NCBI RefSeq assembly: GCF_001045435.1
Contig: NZ_LFNG01000006.1
Location: 62,001 to 126,000 of the forward strand
Direction: 5' to 3'
Source: Chryseobacterium koreense CCUG 49689
Lineage (GTDB): Bacteria > Bacteroidota > Bacteroidia > Flavobacteriales > Weeksellaceae
DNA: 64,000 bases
Shown: positions 35,008 to 44,151 of the stretch, one piece after another
Layout: every line of letters begins with the position of its first letter
Position numbering within the stretch: position 1 is the first letter of the stretch
Made by a program: the position numbers and the translations under genes
The notes under the pieces: generated by a model
What the model was told of the DNA's origin: nothing
The model's database searches: none
Seen by the model: the letters and a program-made list of their open reading frames with translations, nothing else

Positions 35008-35550
35008 CTATCTCGGCTGCACTCGGCCGTCTTTTCTATCCTGTGCTCTACCAATCGCATAACCTGTTGCTCCACCCACGATACCACCGATCACCGCACC
35101 AGCTCCACGATTGTTCTTGTTGATAATGGCTCCTGCTGCGGCACCACCCACGGTACCGATAATTGCACCTTTCGCCGCTTTACTCATGCCTTGTTTTTGA
35201 GCGGTTCCTTGAGTGCTTCCCGCACTAGCTCCAGAATTTGATGCAACACTTCCTGAGCTTGATGCTCTACGTGGGGTCCTGTTCACATAGACGGTTTTCG
35301 TTCTGGTCACTACTTTTGGAGCGGCTGCAGCTGCGGCCTTATTCACCTCAGCGATACTGTCTGCCTTTTTCTGGGTTTCATAAGCCATTCTTTCTTTTTC
35401 AATAGCCAATTTCTGCTGCTCAATTTCCAATTGTCTTTGTTGGAACTCTACCTTTTGCTGTTCTAACGATTTTTCAGCTATGGTGTTGTCTTTCTTACAG
35501 GCAGTCATCATTAACATTGACACAAAACCTGCTAACAATATATTTTTCAT
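35008..35550 (-). CDS. Lipoprotein with coiled coil and glycine-zipper membrane segment
   Basis: The 180-residue protein has a lipobox MTAC (Cys18). A long charged heptad-like coil follows (~25-72, EQQKVEFQQRQLEIEQQKLAIEKERM). A Ser/Gly/Ala-rich linker then leads to a glycine-zipper region (~130-170, GAIIGTVGGAAAGAIINKNNRGAGAVIGGIVGGATGYAIG) of the YMGG/SlyB type. Such proteins sit in the outer membrane and are often stress-induced; the role here is unknown. It is transcribed alone and ends at its own hairpin before the Asp-box protein gene. Confidence 0.8.
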   Translation of the reverse strand: MKNILLAGFVSMLMMTACKKDNTIAEKSLEQQKVEFQQRQLEIEQQKLAIEKERMAYETQKKADSIAEVNKAAAAAAPKVVTRTKTVYVNRTPRRASSSGSVASNSGASAGSTQGTAQKQGMSKAAKGAIIGTVGGAAAGAIINKNNRGAGAVIGGIVGGATGYAIGRAQDRKDGRVQPR

Positions 35551-35810
35551 AATCTTAAATTTTTAAAAGTCAATATATCTATCTCATCGTCGAAAAGGAT
35601 ATGCCAAAAACGAAACCATTCTTGAGTTAAAGAAATGTTAAATATTTAAAAAAATCATAATTTTTGAGGTTAACAAGTTAATATTCAATGATTTTAATAA
35701 GGTCGAAAATGGAAAAAATTTTAAAAATTCAGAAGGTGAAGAATCAAATATGAAAAATCTTCGCAGTAAAAACTATTCCCACCGGTGCACCATCGGTTAT
35801 CATCACCAAC
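35551..35810. other. Intergenic stretch upstream of the glycine-zipper gene
   Basis: About 260 AT-rich bases between two leftward transcription units. It must hold the promoter of the gene at 35550, but I see no good TAnnTTTG match. No coding frame or repeat was recognised. Confidence 0.4.
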
Positions 35811-35853
35811 AAAAAAAACTCTAACCACTTAAAAATAAGAGAATTAGAGTTTT
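35811..35853 (-). terminator. Terminator of tRNA-Cys
   Basis: AAAACTCTAA/TTAGAGTTTT (35815-35824 with 35844-35853) forms a 10-bp stem. On the minus strand a T-run continues beyond it, directly after the tRNA 3' end. Confidence 0.82.
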
Positions 35854-35857
35854 ATGG

Positions 35858-35928
35858 AGGTACCTAGCGGATTCGAACCGCTGTAGATGGTGTTGCAGAC
35901 CACTGCCTAACCACTCGGCCAAAGTACC
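35858..35928 (-). tRNA. tRNA-Cys (anticodon GCA)
   Basis: This is a 71-base minus-strand cloverleaf with acceptor GGTACTT/AGGTACC (one G-T pair) and discriminator T (U73), as expected for tRNA-Cys. The anticodon loop is CTGCAAC and the T arm contains GGTTCGAATCC. No CCA is encoded. Confidence 0.95.
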
Positions 35929-35977
35929 ATTTGGGTTTGCAAATATAGACAATTTTTGAACTATGGAAAAACTTTTT

Positions 35978-36487
35978 TCACCCGCTTTCTTTCATTCCAA
36001 TGGCATTGATATCGGTATCTAAACTTTTCGCTTTTTCAAAATCCTTCAATTTTACAACCCTTGTATCTGACCAGCTGTCATGCCATCCATTTTTTCCCAA
36101 AAATGAAAGTGCATCAAAAGGAACGATTCGCGAAAAACTTCGTTTGAGTAAATCCATTGCGGTGAGCGGACTGTCATCTGCCTTGACCACTTTGGTCCCG
36201 GTAATATATTTGCCCACACTTCTGCCGTTGGTTCCCCATTCCGTTAGAAACATCAGCACCGCATAAACAATCATGGTCAAAACCCGGTCAACCAGACCAT
36301 TGATGTTTTCCATTTGATAGGTCACCTCATCGATCTCTGAACCGGTAATAAAACTGTAAACTACGGCGAGGATTCCAAAAAGCAATATCGTGCCCGAAAA
36401 ACACAAAGCAAAATCAATAAAATAATTGGCAAGTCGAAGCCCGGAACTTGCGCGATTTCTTTCCACAATTTGTAAAACTTTTGCCAT
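35978..36487 (-). CDS. RDD family membrane protein
   Basis: The 169-residue protein matches the RDD family. RLANYFIDFALCF carries the conserved Arg-Asp positions at the first helix, a second helix lies at ~30-55, a third at ~80-100, and the GRSVGKYITGTKVV loop follows. Some RDD proteins act in Na+/H+ exchange, but most are uncharacterised. The start at 36487 (MAKVLQIVERN) is preferred to one ten codons upstream. It lies 33 bp after the DUF4403 gene on the same strand, and the tRNA-Cys gene follows. Confidence 0.85.
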   Translation of the reverse strand: MAKVLQIVERNRASSGLRLANYFIDFALCFSGTILLFGILAVVYSFITGSEIDEVTYQMENINGLVDRVLTMIVYAVLMFLTEWGTNGRSVGKYITGTKVVKADDSPLTAMDLLKRSFSRIVPFDALSFLGKNGWHDSWSDTRVVKLKDFEKAKSLDTDINAIGMKESG

Positions 36488-36520
36488 ACACTTTTTAATT
36501 TTAGCTAAAATAAACAAAAA

Positions 36521-37885
36521 TCACATTCCCTGAACAAAAAGTTTCAACTGCGCTTCAGTATCGATTACGGCGGTGATGACCGATGCACTCAAAATGATTT
36601 TCGAGGGTTTCAAGCTGAAGACCTTTCCCTGCATTTTCAAGCCTTTGTAATATTCTTTGTTAAAGGTTTCCTCAATGCTTTTTTTGGAAGAATCCTCCAA
36701 TTCCGCAGTCGGAATTCCATATTCTTGCTCAATCATTTTCACAATTTTTCCCCGGAAAAGCAATGTGGCGGCTTTATGCAGGATATTCTTGGTCTTCAGA
36801 TTGAATGTGGTATTATTCAAGACAATTTTCCTTTTCCCTTGGTCATAAACCGGTATTCCGGAAATGAATGAAGTTCCTTCCACAGTGCCCTCCGTTTTGG
36901 CTTCCAACATAATTCGCCCGTTTTCGCCATAAACTTTGATTCCCGTAATTTTGATTTTTGATTTCCCTTCTCTAAAGTCAAATTCCTTGTTGAGAAACAT
37001 ATTTTCAGCAATTTTCGTGGCCTCGGTAAATGGAATATTTGCAGTGGTTTGAATTAAGAATTTTTGTGGAAGAGCCTGAACCGAACTGAAATTGGCAACC
37101 GATTTAACCAATGGCGAATCTGCGGGCCTTTGTCCGGTAAAAGTTTCGGAATAGGTGTCAATCCCGATATTTGCCTGAATTTGGTCCAGGTAGAAAACCA
37201 GCGGCGTGATATTAATGGCAACCGGCGTCACTTTCAACCAGGTGTTAAATTCTTCGGAAACCTTAAAAGGCTGCGCAAACTGATTCCATCCCATAATCGC
37301 ATACTGTTGAAAATTCAGTTGTGCCGCCATCATTTCATCGATCGTTTTGCAGAAATCCTGTTGTTGTTTTTTCAGATTGCTTTCCACCAAAGATGTGATG
37401 GGAACTTTAATTTTTCCAAAATCAAGGACAGGCTTGGTTACCCACTTGAAACCATTCGGAGAAGTTTTGGTGGTGATGGTCCAATTGTTATTAAAGTTGA
37501 TTTGCACATTAAAATACATCACGGTCTCGAAAGTCGTATTTTGATAATTGTAAACCCCCAAAGTTCCTATTCCCTTTTCTGCCCAAATTTTAAGCGGAAC
37601 CTCGATCAGCAGATTCTGGTTGGTTCCGCCCACCAAACGAATCGGTCGGGTTTTCCAAACTTTTACCTTAAACTGATCATTATCATTGTCAATATAGGAA
37701 TCATCCTGATAAACCAGCTGTGGAACGGAATTATTGATGATATTCGAAATCTCTGCAAGCGGAATTTTCACCGGCATGGAAATCGACGACTTTATTTTTG
37801 GGAAATTATAACTATCTTGTATTGTTTGTTGGGAAAACGTTCTGCAGAAAATAAGCACAAAAAAGATTACCGGAAAATTTCGCAT
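36521..37885 (-). CDS. DUF4403 family exported protein
   Basis: This 454-residue exported protein (signal peptide MRNFPVIFFVLIFCRTFSQ) fits the DUF4403 family, in which two elongated lipid-binding (BPI/TULIP-like) halves are predicted. Seen are SISMPVKIPLAEISNIINNSVP near the N-terminus, VPLKIWAEKGIG, the VTPVAINITPLVF segment and a C-terminal repeat of the same sheet pattern (IVLNNTTFNLKTKNIL). The function is unknown; a periplasmic lipid shuttle is an inference from the fold. The start at 37885 is the second Met of the frame and gives a clean signal peptide. The RDD gene follows. Confidence 0.75.
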   Translation of the reverse strand: MRNFPVIFFVLIFCRTFSQQTIQDSYNFPKIKSSISMPVKIPLAEISNIINNSVPQLVYQDDSYIDNDNDQFKVKVWKTRPIRLVGGTNQNLLIEVPLKIWAEKGIGTLGVYNYQNTTFETVMYFNVQINFNNNWTITTKTSPNGFKWVTKPVLDFGKIKVPITSLVESNLKKQQQDFCKTIDEMMAAQLNFQQYAIMGWNQFAQPFKVSEEFNTWLKVTPVAINITPLVFYLDQIQANIGIDTYSETFTGQRPADSPLVKSVANFSSVQALPQKFLIQTTANIPFTEATKIAENMFLNKEFDFREGKSKIKITGIKVYGENGRIMLEAKTEGTVEGTSFISGIPVYDQGKRKIVLNNTTFNLKTKNILHKAATLLFRGKIVKMIEQEYGIPTAELEDSSKKSIEETFNKEYYKGLKMQGKVFSLKPSKIILSASVITAVIDTEAQLKLFVQGM

Positions 37886-37957
37886 TTTTACATTTTGTAT
37901 GAAACGCAAATTTCAACAAAAATTTCATATCAGAATCAAGAAAAATTTTAAACTTCA

Positions 37958-38962
37958 ATGAAACCCTTAGAAATATCTGTACTTGATTTGGCTCCAGTAA
38001 AGCAAAACAAATCCATTCATGAAACTTTTAATGACAGTTTGGATTTGGCCAGAAATGTAGAAAAATGGAATTACCGTAGATTTTGGCTCGCCGAACATCA
38101 CAATATGGCGTCTATTGCCAGTTCCGCAACATCTGTCTTAATAGGCTTTATCGCAAACGGAACCCAAAAAATCCGTGTCGGTTCAGGTGGCGTGATGTTG
38201 CCGAATCACAGTTCACTCGTCATTGCCGAACAATTCGGAACGTTGGAAAGCCTTTTCCCCGGAAGAATCGATTTGGGAGTTGGCAGAGCTCCCGGAACCG
38301 ACGGTTTGACCGCAAAAGCTTTGGGAAGAAATCCAATGACCATCAACGAACAGTTCCCAAAGCAAATCCGCGAACTTCAGCAATATTTTTCGGTGGAAAA
38401 CCAGAATAGTGCTGTTCGCGCAATTCCCGGCGAAGGTTGCGACATTCCGATATTTGTTTTGGGTTCCAGCACAGACAGTGCATGGCTTGCTGCGGAATTC
38501 GGATTGCCGTATGCATTTGCAGGGCATTTTGCGCCAGAAATGATGAGTTTTGCTTTTGAGATTTACCGAGAAAACTACAAACCGAGCGAAAAATTTCCGG
38601 AACCGTACCTGATTGCTTGTGTAAACGGAATTGCCGCGGAAACTGACGAAGAGGCAAAAAAATTGACTACCACGCTTTACCAGGCGTTTTTAAATATCAT
38701 TAGAAACGACCGAAAACCATATTCGCCGCCGGTTGACGACATGGATGCCATTTGGAGCCCCATGGAAAAAGCCGCCGTTCTGCAAAAACTTCGGTACAGC
38801 TTTGTGGGAAGTCCAGAAACTTTGCAAGGCCAGATCCATAGTTTCCAGGATCGGTTTCAGGTGGATGAACTCATGATTACCTCGCATATTTACGAACAGG
38901 AAGCGAGATTGAAGAGTTACGAAATTTTCCGGCAGGTGGTGGATCTTTTGAATAAGGCTTGA
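37958..38962 (+). CDS. LLM-class flavin-dependent oxidoreductase
   Basis: This 334-residue member of the bacterial luciferase-like monooxygenase superfamily is a TIM-barrel FMN/F420-type enzyme. Conserved parts are RFWLAEHHNMASIASSATSVLIG, RVGSGGVMLPNHSSLVIAEQFGTLESLFPGRIDLGVGRAPG and the late FVGSPETLQGQIHSF. The close family (alkanal monooxygenase-like YhbW/MsnO8 type) is widespread with mostly unknown substrates. No partner reductase is adjacent. Nothing in the sequence fixes the substrate. Confidence 0.88.
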   Translation: MKPLEISVLDLAPVKQNKSIHETFNDSLDLARNVEKWNYRRFWLAEHHNMASIASSATSVLIGFIANGTQKIRVGSGGVMLPNHSSLVIAEQFGTLESLFPGRIDLGVGRAPGTDGLTAKALGRNPMTINEQFPKQIRELQQYFSVENQNSAVRAIPGEGCDIPIFVLGSSTDSAWLAAEFGLPYAFAGHFAPEMMSFAFEIYRENYKPSEKFPEPYLIACVNGIAAETDEEAKKLTTTLYQAFLNIIRNDRKPYSPPVDDMDAIWSPMEKAAVLQKLRYSFVGSPETLQGQIHSFQDRFQVDELMITSHIYEQEARLKSYEIFRQVVDLLNKA

Positions 38963-39016
38963 AAGAAAAGACTACCGTCATAGCGAAATCCCAAATTATT
39001 TTGCAGGCGAACTCCC

Positions 39017-39097
39017 GCGTCCCGGCTTGAGCGGAAATCCTTTTTTCTGCGTTGGATTTAGTTGTTGGCGAAAAAAGATTGGGAGCGGAAGACGGAA
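39017..39097. repeat. Imperfect inverted repeat of the flavobacterial intergenic type
   Basis: CCCGGCTTGAGCGGAAATCCTTTTTTC faces GCGAAAAAAGATTGGGAGCGGAAGACGG. The 11-bp core (39036-39047 with 39070-39080) has one bulged C. Sequences with the phrase CCCGGCTTGAGCGGA and a T-run/A-run stem are, from memory, frequent between genes in Chryseobacterium. Only one copy is in this window. Confidence 0.5.
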
Positions 39098-39115
39098 AAA
39101 GACGCCCAAATAAAA

Positions 39116-39147
39116 ATTGCGATTCGCTCCAAATCTCTGTACCTTTG
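39116..39147 (+). promoter_or_regulatory. Promoter of ribBA
   Basis: ATTG (39116-39119), a 20-base spacer and TACCTTTG (39140-39147) lie 18 bp before the start codon, close to the flavobacterial consensus. No FMN riboswitch-like structure was recognised in this short leader. Confidence 0.7.
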
Positions 39148-39165
39148 CAAAAATCTAAAAGTAAA

Positions 39166-40290
39166 ATGTCTGAAATAAAACTCAACACGATTCCGGAAGC
39201 CATTGAAGATTTGAAAAACGGAAAAGTCATCATCGTGGTAGATGATGAAAATCGCGAAAATGAAGGCGATTTTCTTTGTGCCGCAGAACTGACCACCCCT
39301 GAAATCATCAACTTTATGTCAATTCACGGAAGAGGTTTGATTTGCACGCCGCTACCTGAAAAAAGATGTGACGAGCTGGAACTGGAAATCATGGTCACCA
39401 GAAGCAGCGACCCAAAGGAAACGGCTTTTACGGTTTCTGTGGATTTGTTGGGAGACGGTGTATCCACTGGGATTTCGGCGAGTGACCGAAGCAAAACGAT
39501 CCTCGCATTGATGGATGAAAATACCAAGCCAACCGATTTGATGCGACCGGGACATATTTTTCCTTTGCGTGCTAAAAAAGGCGGCGTTTTAAAAAGGGCG
39601 GGACACACCGAAGCGGCGATTGATCTGACGAAACTTGCAGGCCTGAAAGAAGGAGGTGTGATTTGCGAAATCCTGAATGAAGACGGAACCATGGCCAGAT
39701 TACCGCAACTCTATACCTTGGCTCAAAACCTGGGACTGAAGATTATCTCAATCGAGGATCTCATTAAATATCTTTTAAGGAAAGGCGACCTCATCGAAAG
39801 AATTGAGGAGAGAAAAGTGAAAACCACCTATGGTGATTTTGATTTTTTTGCCTTTAAGGAAACAAGCACCGATCAAATCCATTTTGCACTGACCAAAGGT
39901 ACTTGGCTGGAAGACGAGCCGGTTTTGGTTCGGGTACAATCTTCCAACTCCTATTTTGATGTGTTGAGCAGATTGGTTTCGGGCGAAAAACCATTGTTGG
40001 CGAAAGTCACCAAAATGATTAACGATGAAGGGAAAGGCGCCCTGATTTTCATCAACAACGTTTCCAATTCCGAAAACACGATGCGCAAACTGCAACAGTT
40101 TCTGGATTTCCAAAACGGCCAGGAAGTTCGGCCTACTCTGTCTTCGAACTTCAGGGATTATGGGATTGGAACTCAAATTTTGAAGAATCTGGGCATCAAT
40201 AAATTTCGGGTAATTACCCAGAATGTGAACCAAAAACCAGTAGTTGGCGGCTACGATGTAGAGGTTACCGAAATGGTGGAACTGGTTTAA
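39166..40290 (+). CDS. ribB: DHBP synthase fused to a degenerate GTP cyclohydrolase II domain
   Basis: The 374-residue protein has the RibBA layout. The N-terminal half (1-205) is 3,4-dihydroxy-2-butanone 4-phosphate synthase with DDENRENEGDFLCAAE (26-41), RPGHIFPL (127-134) and GHTEAAIDL (146-154), the acidic and His residues of the active site. The C-terminal half (~215-374) has the GTP cyclohydrolase II fold (DYGIGTQILKNLGI) but no cysteine at all, so the three zinc ligands of S-E-C-L-T-G-D and R-C-D-C are gone, as is the GRGIGL loop. The second activity is therefore very unlikely. The start at 39166 is fixed by the promoter and family length; 38 codons of upstream frame run through the intergenic repeat. 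Confidence 0.88.
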   Translation: MSEIKLNTIPEAIEDLKNGKVIIVVDDENRENEGDFLCAAELTTPEIINFMSIHGRGLICTPLPEKRCDELELEIMVTRSSDPKETAFTVSVDLLGDGVSTGISASDRSKTILALMDENTKPTDLMRPGHIFPLRAKKGGVLKRAGHTEAAIDLTKLAGLKEGGVICEILNEDGTMARLPQLYTLAQNLGLKIISIEDLIKYLLRKGDLIERIEERKVKTTYGDFDFFAFKETSTDQIHFALTKGTWLEDEPVLVRVQSSNSYFDVLSRLVSGEKPLLAKVTKMINDEGKGALIFINNVSNSENTMRKLQQFLDFQNGQEVRPTLSSNFRDYGIGTQILKNLGINKFRVITQNVNQKPVVGGYDVEVTEMVELV

Positions 40291-40310
40291 GCCGACAAAC
40301 ATTCAAAATA

Positions 40311-40347
40311 AAAAATCGTCTGAAGAACAATTTCAGACGATTTTTTT
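40311..40347. terminator. Bidirectional terminator between ribB and sdhB
   Basis: TCGTCTGA/TCAGACGA (40316-40323 with 40333-40340) is extended by A- and T-runs on both sides and serves the two convergent genes. Confidence 0.88.
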
Positions 40348-40365
40348 ATTATTGAGAATTCTCCG

Positions 40366-41133
40366 TTAAGCTTGGTCTAATGAAGCTCCGAAATATTCTC
40401 TGTTCAACCTGGCAATCACTTCCAAAGAAATTCCTTTCGGACATTCCACTTCACAAGCTCCGGTGTTTGAACAGTTTCCAAATCCTTCTTCATCCATCGC
40501 GGCAACCATTTTCAGGACTCTTCTTTTTCTTTCCACCTGTCCTTGTGGAAGAAGAGCGTATTGGGAAACTTTTGCTCCCACGAAAAGCATGGCGGAACCG
40601 TTTTTACAAGACGCCACACAAGCTCCACAGCCGATACAGGTTGCAGCATCCATGGCTTTGTCGGCTTTTTCTTTCTCTACCAAGATGCTGTTTGCATCGG
40701 TGGTATTTCCGGAGGTGTTTACCGAGATAAATCCGCCGGCGGCCATCACTCTGTCGAAAGCGCTCCTATCCACCACCAAATCTTTGATTACTGGGAATGC
40801 TGCACTTCTCCAAGGTTCAATGGTGATGGTTTCCCCGTCTTTGAACATCCTCATGTGAAGCTGACAAGTTGTGATTCCGGTATCCGGACCGTGAGGTCTT
40901 CCGTTGATGTAGAGTGAACACATTCCGCAGATTCCTTCGCGGCAGTCGTGGTCGAAAGCGATTGGTTCTTTTCCTTGATTGATGAGATTTTCGTTCAAGA
41001 TATCCAGCATTTCCAGGAATGAAGAATCGGTGGACACGTCTGAAATCTTATAGGTTTCAAACTGTCCTCTTGATTTATTGTTTTTCTGTCTCCAAATTTT
41101 CAGAGTCAGGTTAAGTCCTTTTTTTGCACTCAT
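40366..41133 (-). CDS. sdhB: Succinate dehydrogenase/fumarate reductase iron-sulfur subunit
   Basis: SdhB carries electrons from the flavin subunit to quinone. Three cluster motifs are visible: [15 protein letters not shown] for [2Fe-2S], [14 protein letters not shown] for the first part of the 4Fe/3Fe set, and [15 protein letters not shown] for the rest. The length is 255 residues. It is the last gene of the sdhCAB operon, 21 bp after sdhA. The set belongs to the B-type enzymes (one cytochrome subunit), usual in Bacteroidetes. Confidence 0.95.
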   Translation of the reverse strand: MSAKKGLNLTLKIWRQKNNKSRGQFETYKISDVSTDSSFLEMLDILNENLINQGKEPIAFDHDCREGICGMCSLYINGRPHGPDTGITTCQLHMRMFKDGETITIEPWRSAAFPVIKDLVVDRSAFDRVMAAGGFISVNTSGNTTDANSILVEKEKADKAMDAATCIGCGACVASCKNGSAMLFVGAKVSQYALLPQGQVERKRRVLKMVAAMDEEGFGNCSNTGACEVECPKGISLEVIARLNREYFGASLDQA

Positions 41134-41154
41134 TTTCTTACTGTATTTTGGAGA

Positions 41155-43167
41155 TTATTTATAACTTCTTTGTTTAACTTCAATATTTTCATAAAGTAGG
41201 GGCTCCTTGTGCATCACCTCAGCGTTGATGTCATCACCTTGATATTCCCAAGCTGCAGCATACATAAAGTTCACATCATCTCTTTCAGCTTCTCCTTCCG
41301 GCGTTGCGTGATCCCACCTGAAATGTCCGCCGCACGATTCTTCTCTCTGCAATGCGTCTTTTGCCATTAACTGTCCTAATTCCAGGAAGTCTGCAACTCT
41401 GAACGCTTTCTCCAGCTCCATATTCATTTCGTTGGCATCTCCCGGAACTCGCACGTCTTTCCAAAATTCGTTTCTTACCTCTTCAATCTCCTTTATCGCC
41501 TCTCTTAAACCTTCCGGTGTTCTTCCCATACCTACTTTGTTCCACATGATGTGACCAAGTTTTTTATGGAAATAATCTACCGAATGTTTACCGTTGTTAG
41601 TCATGAAGAAATTAATCTTATCCTTAATTTCCTTTTCTGCCGCATCGAAATCAGCAGTATCTGTTGGAATTGCTCCTGTTCTAATATCCGCAGATAGGTA
41701 ATCGGCAATCGTGTAAGGAAGAACGAAATAACCGTCTGCCAAACCTTGCATCAGTGCTGATGCTCCAAGTCTGTTTGCTCCGTGGTCAGAGAAATTCGCT
41801 TCACCAATCACAAAACATCCCGGAATTGTAGATTGCAAATTATAGTCAACCCAAATACCACCCATGGTGTAGTGAACGGCCGGATAAATCTTCATTGGCG
41901 TCACATAAGGATTGTCTGCGGTAATTTTTTCATACATTACGAAAAGGTTTCCGTATTTTTCTTCAACCCAAGCTTTGCCTAAATCGTAAATCTGCTGCTG
42001 AGTAGGATTATGAATATTTTTTTCGATAGCGGCTTCGTTACCTTTTTTGATAATTTCTGTGGAGAAATCCAGGTAAACGCCTTCTTTTGTATCATTATTC
42101 TCGATGCCAAAACCTGCATCGCATCTTTCTTTTGCCGCTCTGGATGCCACGTCACGAGGAACAAGGTTTCCGAACGCGGGATATCTTCTTTCAAGATAGT
42201 AATCTCTGTCTTCTTCTTTGATGTTTTCAGGTCTCAGTTTACCTGCGCGAATGGCTTCCGCATCTTCAATTTTCTTCGGAACCCAAATTCTTCCGGAGTT
42301 TCTAAGAGATTCAGACATCAAAGTCAGTTTAGACTGCTGCGTTCCGTGCACCGGAATACACGTTGGGTGAATTTGAACGTAACAAGGATTTGCGAAGTAC
42401 GCCCCTTTTTTGTGGATTTTCCAGGCTGCAGAAACGTTGGAGCCCATTGCATTGGTCGAAAGAAAATAAACGTTTCCGTAACCACCGGAAGCAATCACCA
42501 CAGCATGTGCCGAATGTCTTTCGATTTCGCCGGTAACAAGATTTCTTGCAATAATTCCTCTCGCTTTGCCATCCACGATAACCAGATCCATCATTTCATG
42601 ACGGTTATACATTTTGATGCGGCCTTTACCAATTTGCCGGCTCATTGCGGAATATGCTCCAAGCAACAACTGTTGTCCGGTTTGTCCTTTGGCATAGAAA
42701 GTCCTTTTCACCTGCACACCACCGAAAGAACGGTTGTCCAACTGTCCACCATAATCTCTACCAAACGGAACTCCTTGCGCCACACATTGGTCGATGATGT
42801 TTGCAGAAACCTGAGCCAATCGGTAAACGTTTGCTTCTCTGGAACGGTAGTCTCCACCTTTGATCGTGTCATAAAACAATCTATAAATGGAGTCACCATC
42901 ACCCTGATAATTTTTTGCGGCATTAATCCCACCTTGAGCGGCTATGGAGTGCGCTCTTCTTGGCGAATCCTGATAGCAAAATGCTTTCACATTATATCCT
43001 TGCTCAGCCAAAGTAGCCGCTGCAGAACCTCCTGCCAAACCAGTTCCAACAACGATGATATCGATTTTGTCTCTGTTATTTGGGGAGACCAGGTTCATGT
43101 GGTTTTTATGATTTTCCCACTTGTCGGCTAATGGACCAGCTGGGATTTTTGAATCTAATTTACTCAT
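41155..43167 (-). CDS. sdhA: Succinate dehydrogenase/fumarate reductase flavoprotein subunit
   Basis: SdhA oxidises succinate (or reduces fumarate) with covalently bound FAD. The dinucleotide-binding motif is [19 protein letters not shown], and the FAD-attachment His lies in [34 protein letters not shown] and [16 protein letters not shown] contain substrate-binding and proton-path residues. The later [10 protein letters not shown] and [21 protein letters not shown] blocks are typical. At 670 residues it has the long form shared with other B-type enzymes. The direction of catalysis cannot be told from sequence; both are known in this group. Confidence 0.95.
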   Translation of the reverse strand: MSKLDSKIPAGPLADKWENHKNHMNLVSPNNRDKIDIIVVGTGLAGGSAAATLAEQGYNVKAFCYQDSPRRAHSIAAQGGINAAKNYQGDGDSIYRLFYDTIKGGDYRSREANVYRLAQVSANIIDQCVAQGVPFGRDYGGQLDNRSFGGVQVKRTFYAKGQTGQQLLLGAYSAMSRQIGKGRIKMYNRHEMMDLVIVDGKARGIIARNLVTGEIERHSAHAVVIASGGYGNVYFLSTNAMGSNVSAAWKIHKKGAYFANPCYVQIHPTCIPVHGTQQSKLTLMSESLRNSGRIWVPKKIEDAEAIRAGKLRPENIKEEDRDYYLERRYPAFGNLVPRDVASRAAKERCDAGFGIENNDTKEGVYLDFSTEIIKKGNEAAIEKNIHNPTQQQIYDLGKAWVEEKYGNLFVMYEKITADNPYVTPMKIYPAVHYTMGGIWVDYNLQSTIPGCFVIGEANFSDHGANRLGASALMQGLADGYFVLPYTIADYLSADIRTGAIPTDTADFDAAEKEIKDKINFFMTNNGKHSVDYFHKKLGHIMWNKVGMGRTPEGLREAIKEIEEVRNEFWKDVRVPGDANEMNMELEKAFRVADFLELGQLMAKDALQREESCGGHFRWDHATPEGEAERDDVNFMYAAAWEYQGDDINAEVMHKEPLLYENIEVKQRSYK

Positions 43168-43227
43168 TATTTGAAATTTTAGATTTAAGGTTTGAATTTT
43201 AGAGTTTGAATTTGACTAAAATTCAAA

Positions 43228-43899
43228 TTATTGAGTTAAAAAATGAAAAAGCGCAATGAAGATGAAACCTGCAGGAATCAAAATCGAATACCAAGTTCCA
43301 ATCTTCTTGATCAGCGGCGTATATTTCGGATGTCTAGCTCCCACGGATTGAAAAGATGATTGGAAACCGTGTGCCAAATGTAATCCCAGCAAAATGAAAG
43401 CGATCACATATAGAACAACTCTCCAAGTTTCGGCAAATTTTGCATGAAGATCTGGCCAAAATCTTGCGATATCGGTTGGATCGCCACCTCCCGGAATGTA
43501 TTTGTAAGTCATCTCATGGAGCCAGAAATCGTACATGTGAAGTCCCAGGAAAGCCAAAATGACCAATCCCGAATAAATCATGTTTCTGGACATCCAGGTG
43601 GTGTTCGCATTCCCATTGTAAACCGCATATTTCACTGGTCTTGCATTTCGGTTCTTGATTTCTAGGACGAATCCCATGACGAAGTGAAAAATCACCGCAA
43701 AAACCAAAATCGGCTGCATGATATATTGCACCATCCAGTTGTAGCCCATAAAATAGGATGCCTCATTGAATGGCCCATCTTTGCCACAAACCGAAAGTAG
43801 ATTCACCGAAAGGTGCATGATTAGGAAAAGAAGCAGGAACATTGCGGACAATGCCATTGCGTATTTTCTACCGATGGTAGAACGTGAAAATCCTGACAT
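43228..43899 (-). CDS. sdhC: Succinate dehydrogenase cytochrome b subunit (B type)
   Basis: This 223-residue membrane anchor has five hydrophobic helices. His residues within them (IMHLSVNLL, FHFVMGFVLEI, LGLHMYDFWLHE, LHLAHGF) are suitable for two haems b and quinone binding. It is the first gene of sdhCAB. A -7 box lies close upstream. The N-terminal FSRSTIGRKYAMALSAMFLLLFLIMHL is typical of the Bacteroidetes form. Confidence 0.93.
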   Translation of the reverse strand: MSGFSRSTIGRKYAMALSAMFLLLFLIMHLSVNLLSVCGKDGPFNEASYFMGYNWMVQYIMQPILVFAVIFHFVMGFVLEIKNRNARPVKYAVYNGNANTTWMSRNMIYSGLVILAFLGLHMYDFWLHEMTYKYIPGGGDPTDIARFWPDLHAKFAETWRVVLYVIAFILLGLHLAHGFQSSFQSVGARHPKYTPLIKKIGTWYSILIPAGFIFIALFHFLTQ

Positions 43900-43924
43900 A
43901 ACTGTGTTTAAATTTGAATTCCCA

Positions 43925-43932
43925 CAAAGTTA
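43925..43932 (-). promoter_or_regulatory. -7 box of sdhCAB
   Basis: On the minus strand TAACTTTG (43932-43925) fits TAnnTTTG, 26 bp before the sdhC start. The -33 position holds TTTT. Confidence 0.55.
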
Positions 43933-43971
43933 AAGAATTGTTAAGCTACTAAAAAGTGAGATTCATCAGAA

Positions 43972-44151
43972 TTATTCAGTTTGTAATGTTTCTAAATAAG
44001 GGGCCAAATCAAAATCCAAATCACCAGAGGTGAATGACCATGTGCAAATGATGAAACGCTGGAAATGATGTTGTTTTTGCAAATCAAACTGACATTGCAC
44101 ATTTTTGTCACGATGGGTAAATTGAAGACCTTTGATTTCGAATAGACTCAC
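43972..44151 (-). CDS. Likely small gene coupled to comEC (59 residues)
   Basis: A GTG at 44151-44149 overlaps the comEC stop codon in the form GTGA and opens a 59-codon frame ending at TAA (43974-43972). The product begins MSLFEIKGLQFTHRDKNVQC and ends PYLETLQTE. It has balanced composition (Phe, His, Gln, Asp, Trp) unlike the Lys/Asn/Ile bias of chance frames in this AT-rich DNA. No signal peptide or membrane helix is seen, and I recognise no family. Stop-start overlap is common for real downstream genes. It could also be the remnant of a longer gene, since no second conserved block is visible. Confidence 0.5.
   Translation of the reverse strand: MSLFEIKGLQFTHRDKNVQCQFDLQKQHHFQRFIICTWSFTSGDLDFDLAPYLETLQTE

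Noticed and set aside
37064-37951. A 295-codon open frame antisense to the DUF4403 gene
   Set aside because: The opposite strand encodes a protein with a signal peptide and family motifs; this frame has Arg/His/Asn-rich shadow composition.
42010-43131. A 373-codon open frame antisense to sdhA
   Set aside because: It lies wholly inside the strongly conserved sdhA reading frame, and its composition (Phe, Ser, Arg, Cys, His rich) is that of an antisense shadow, with no recognisable domain.
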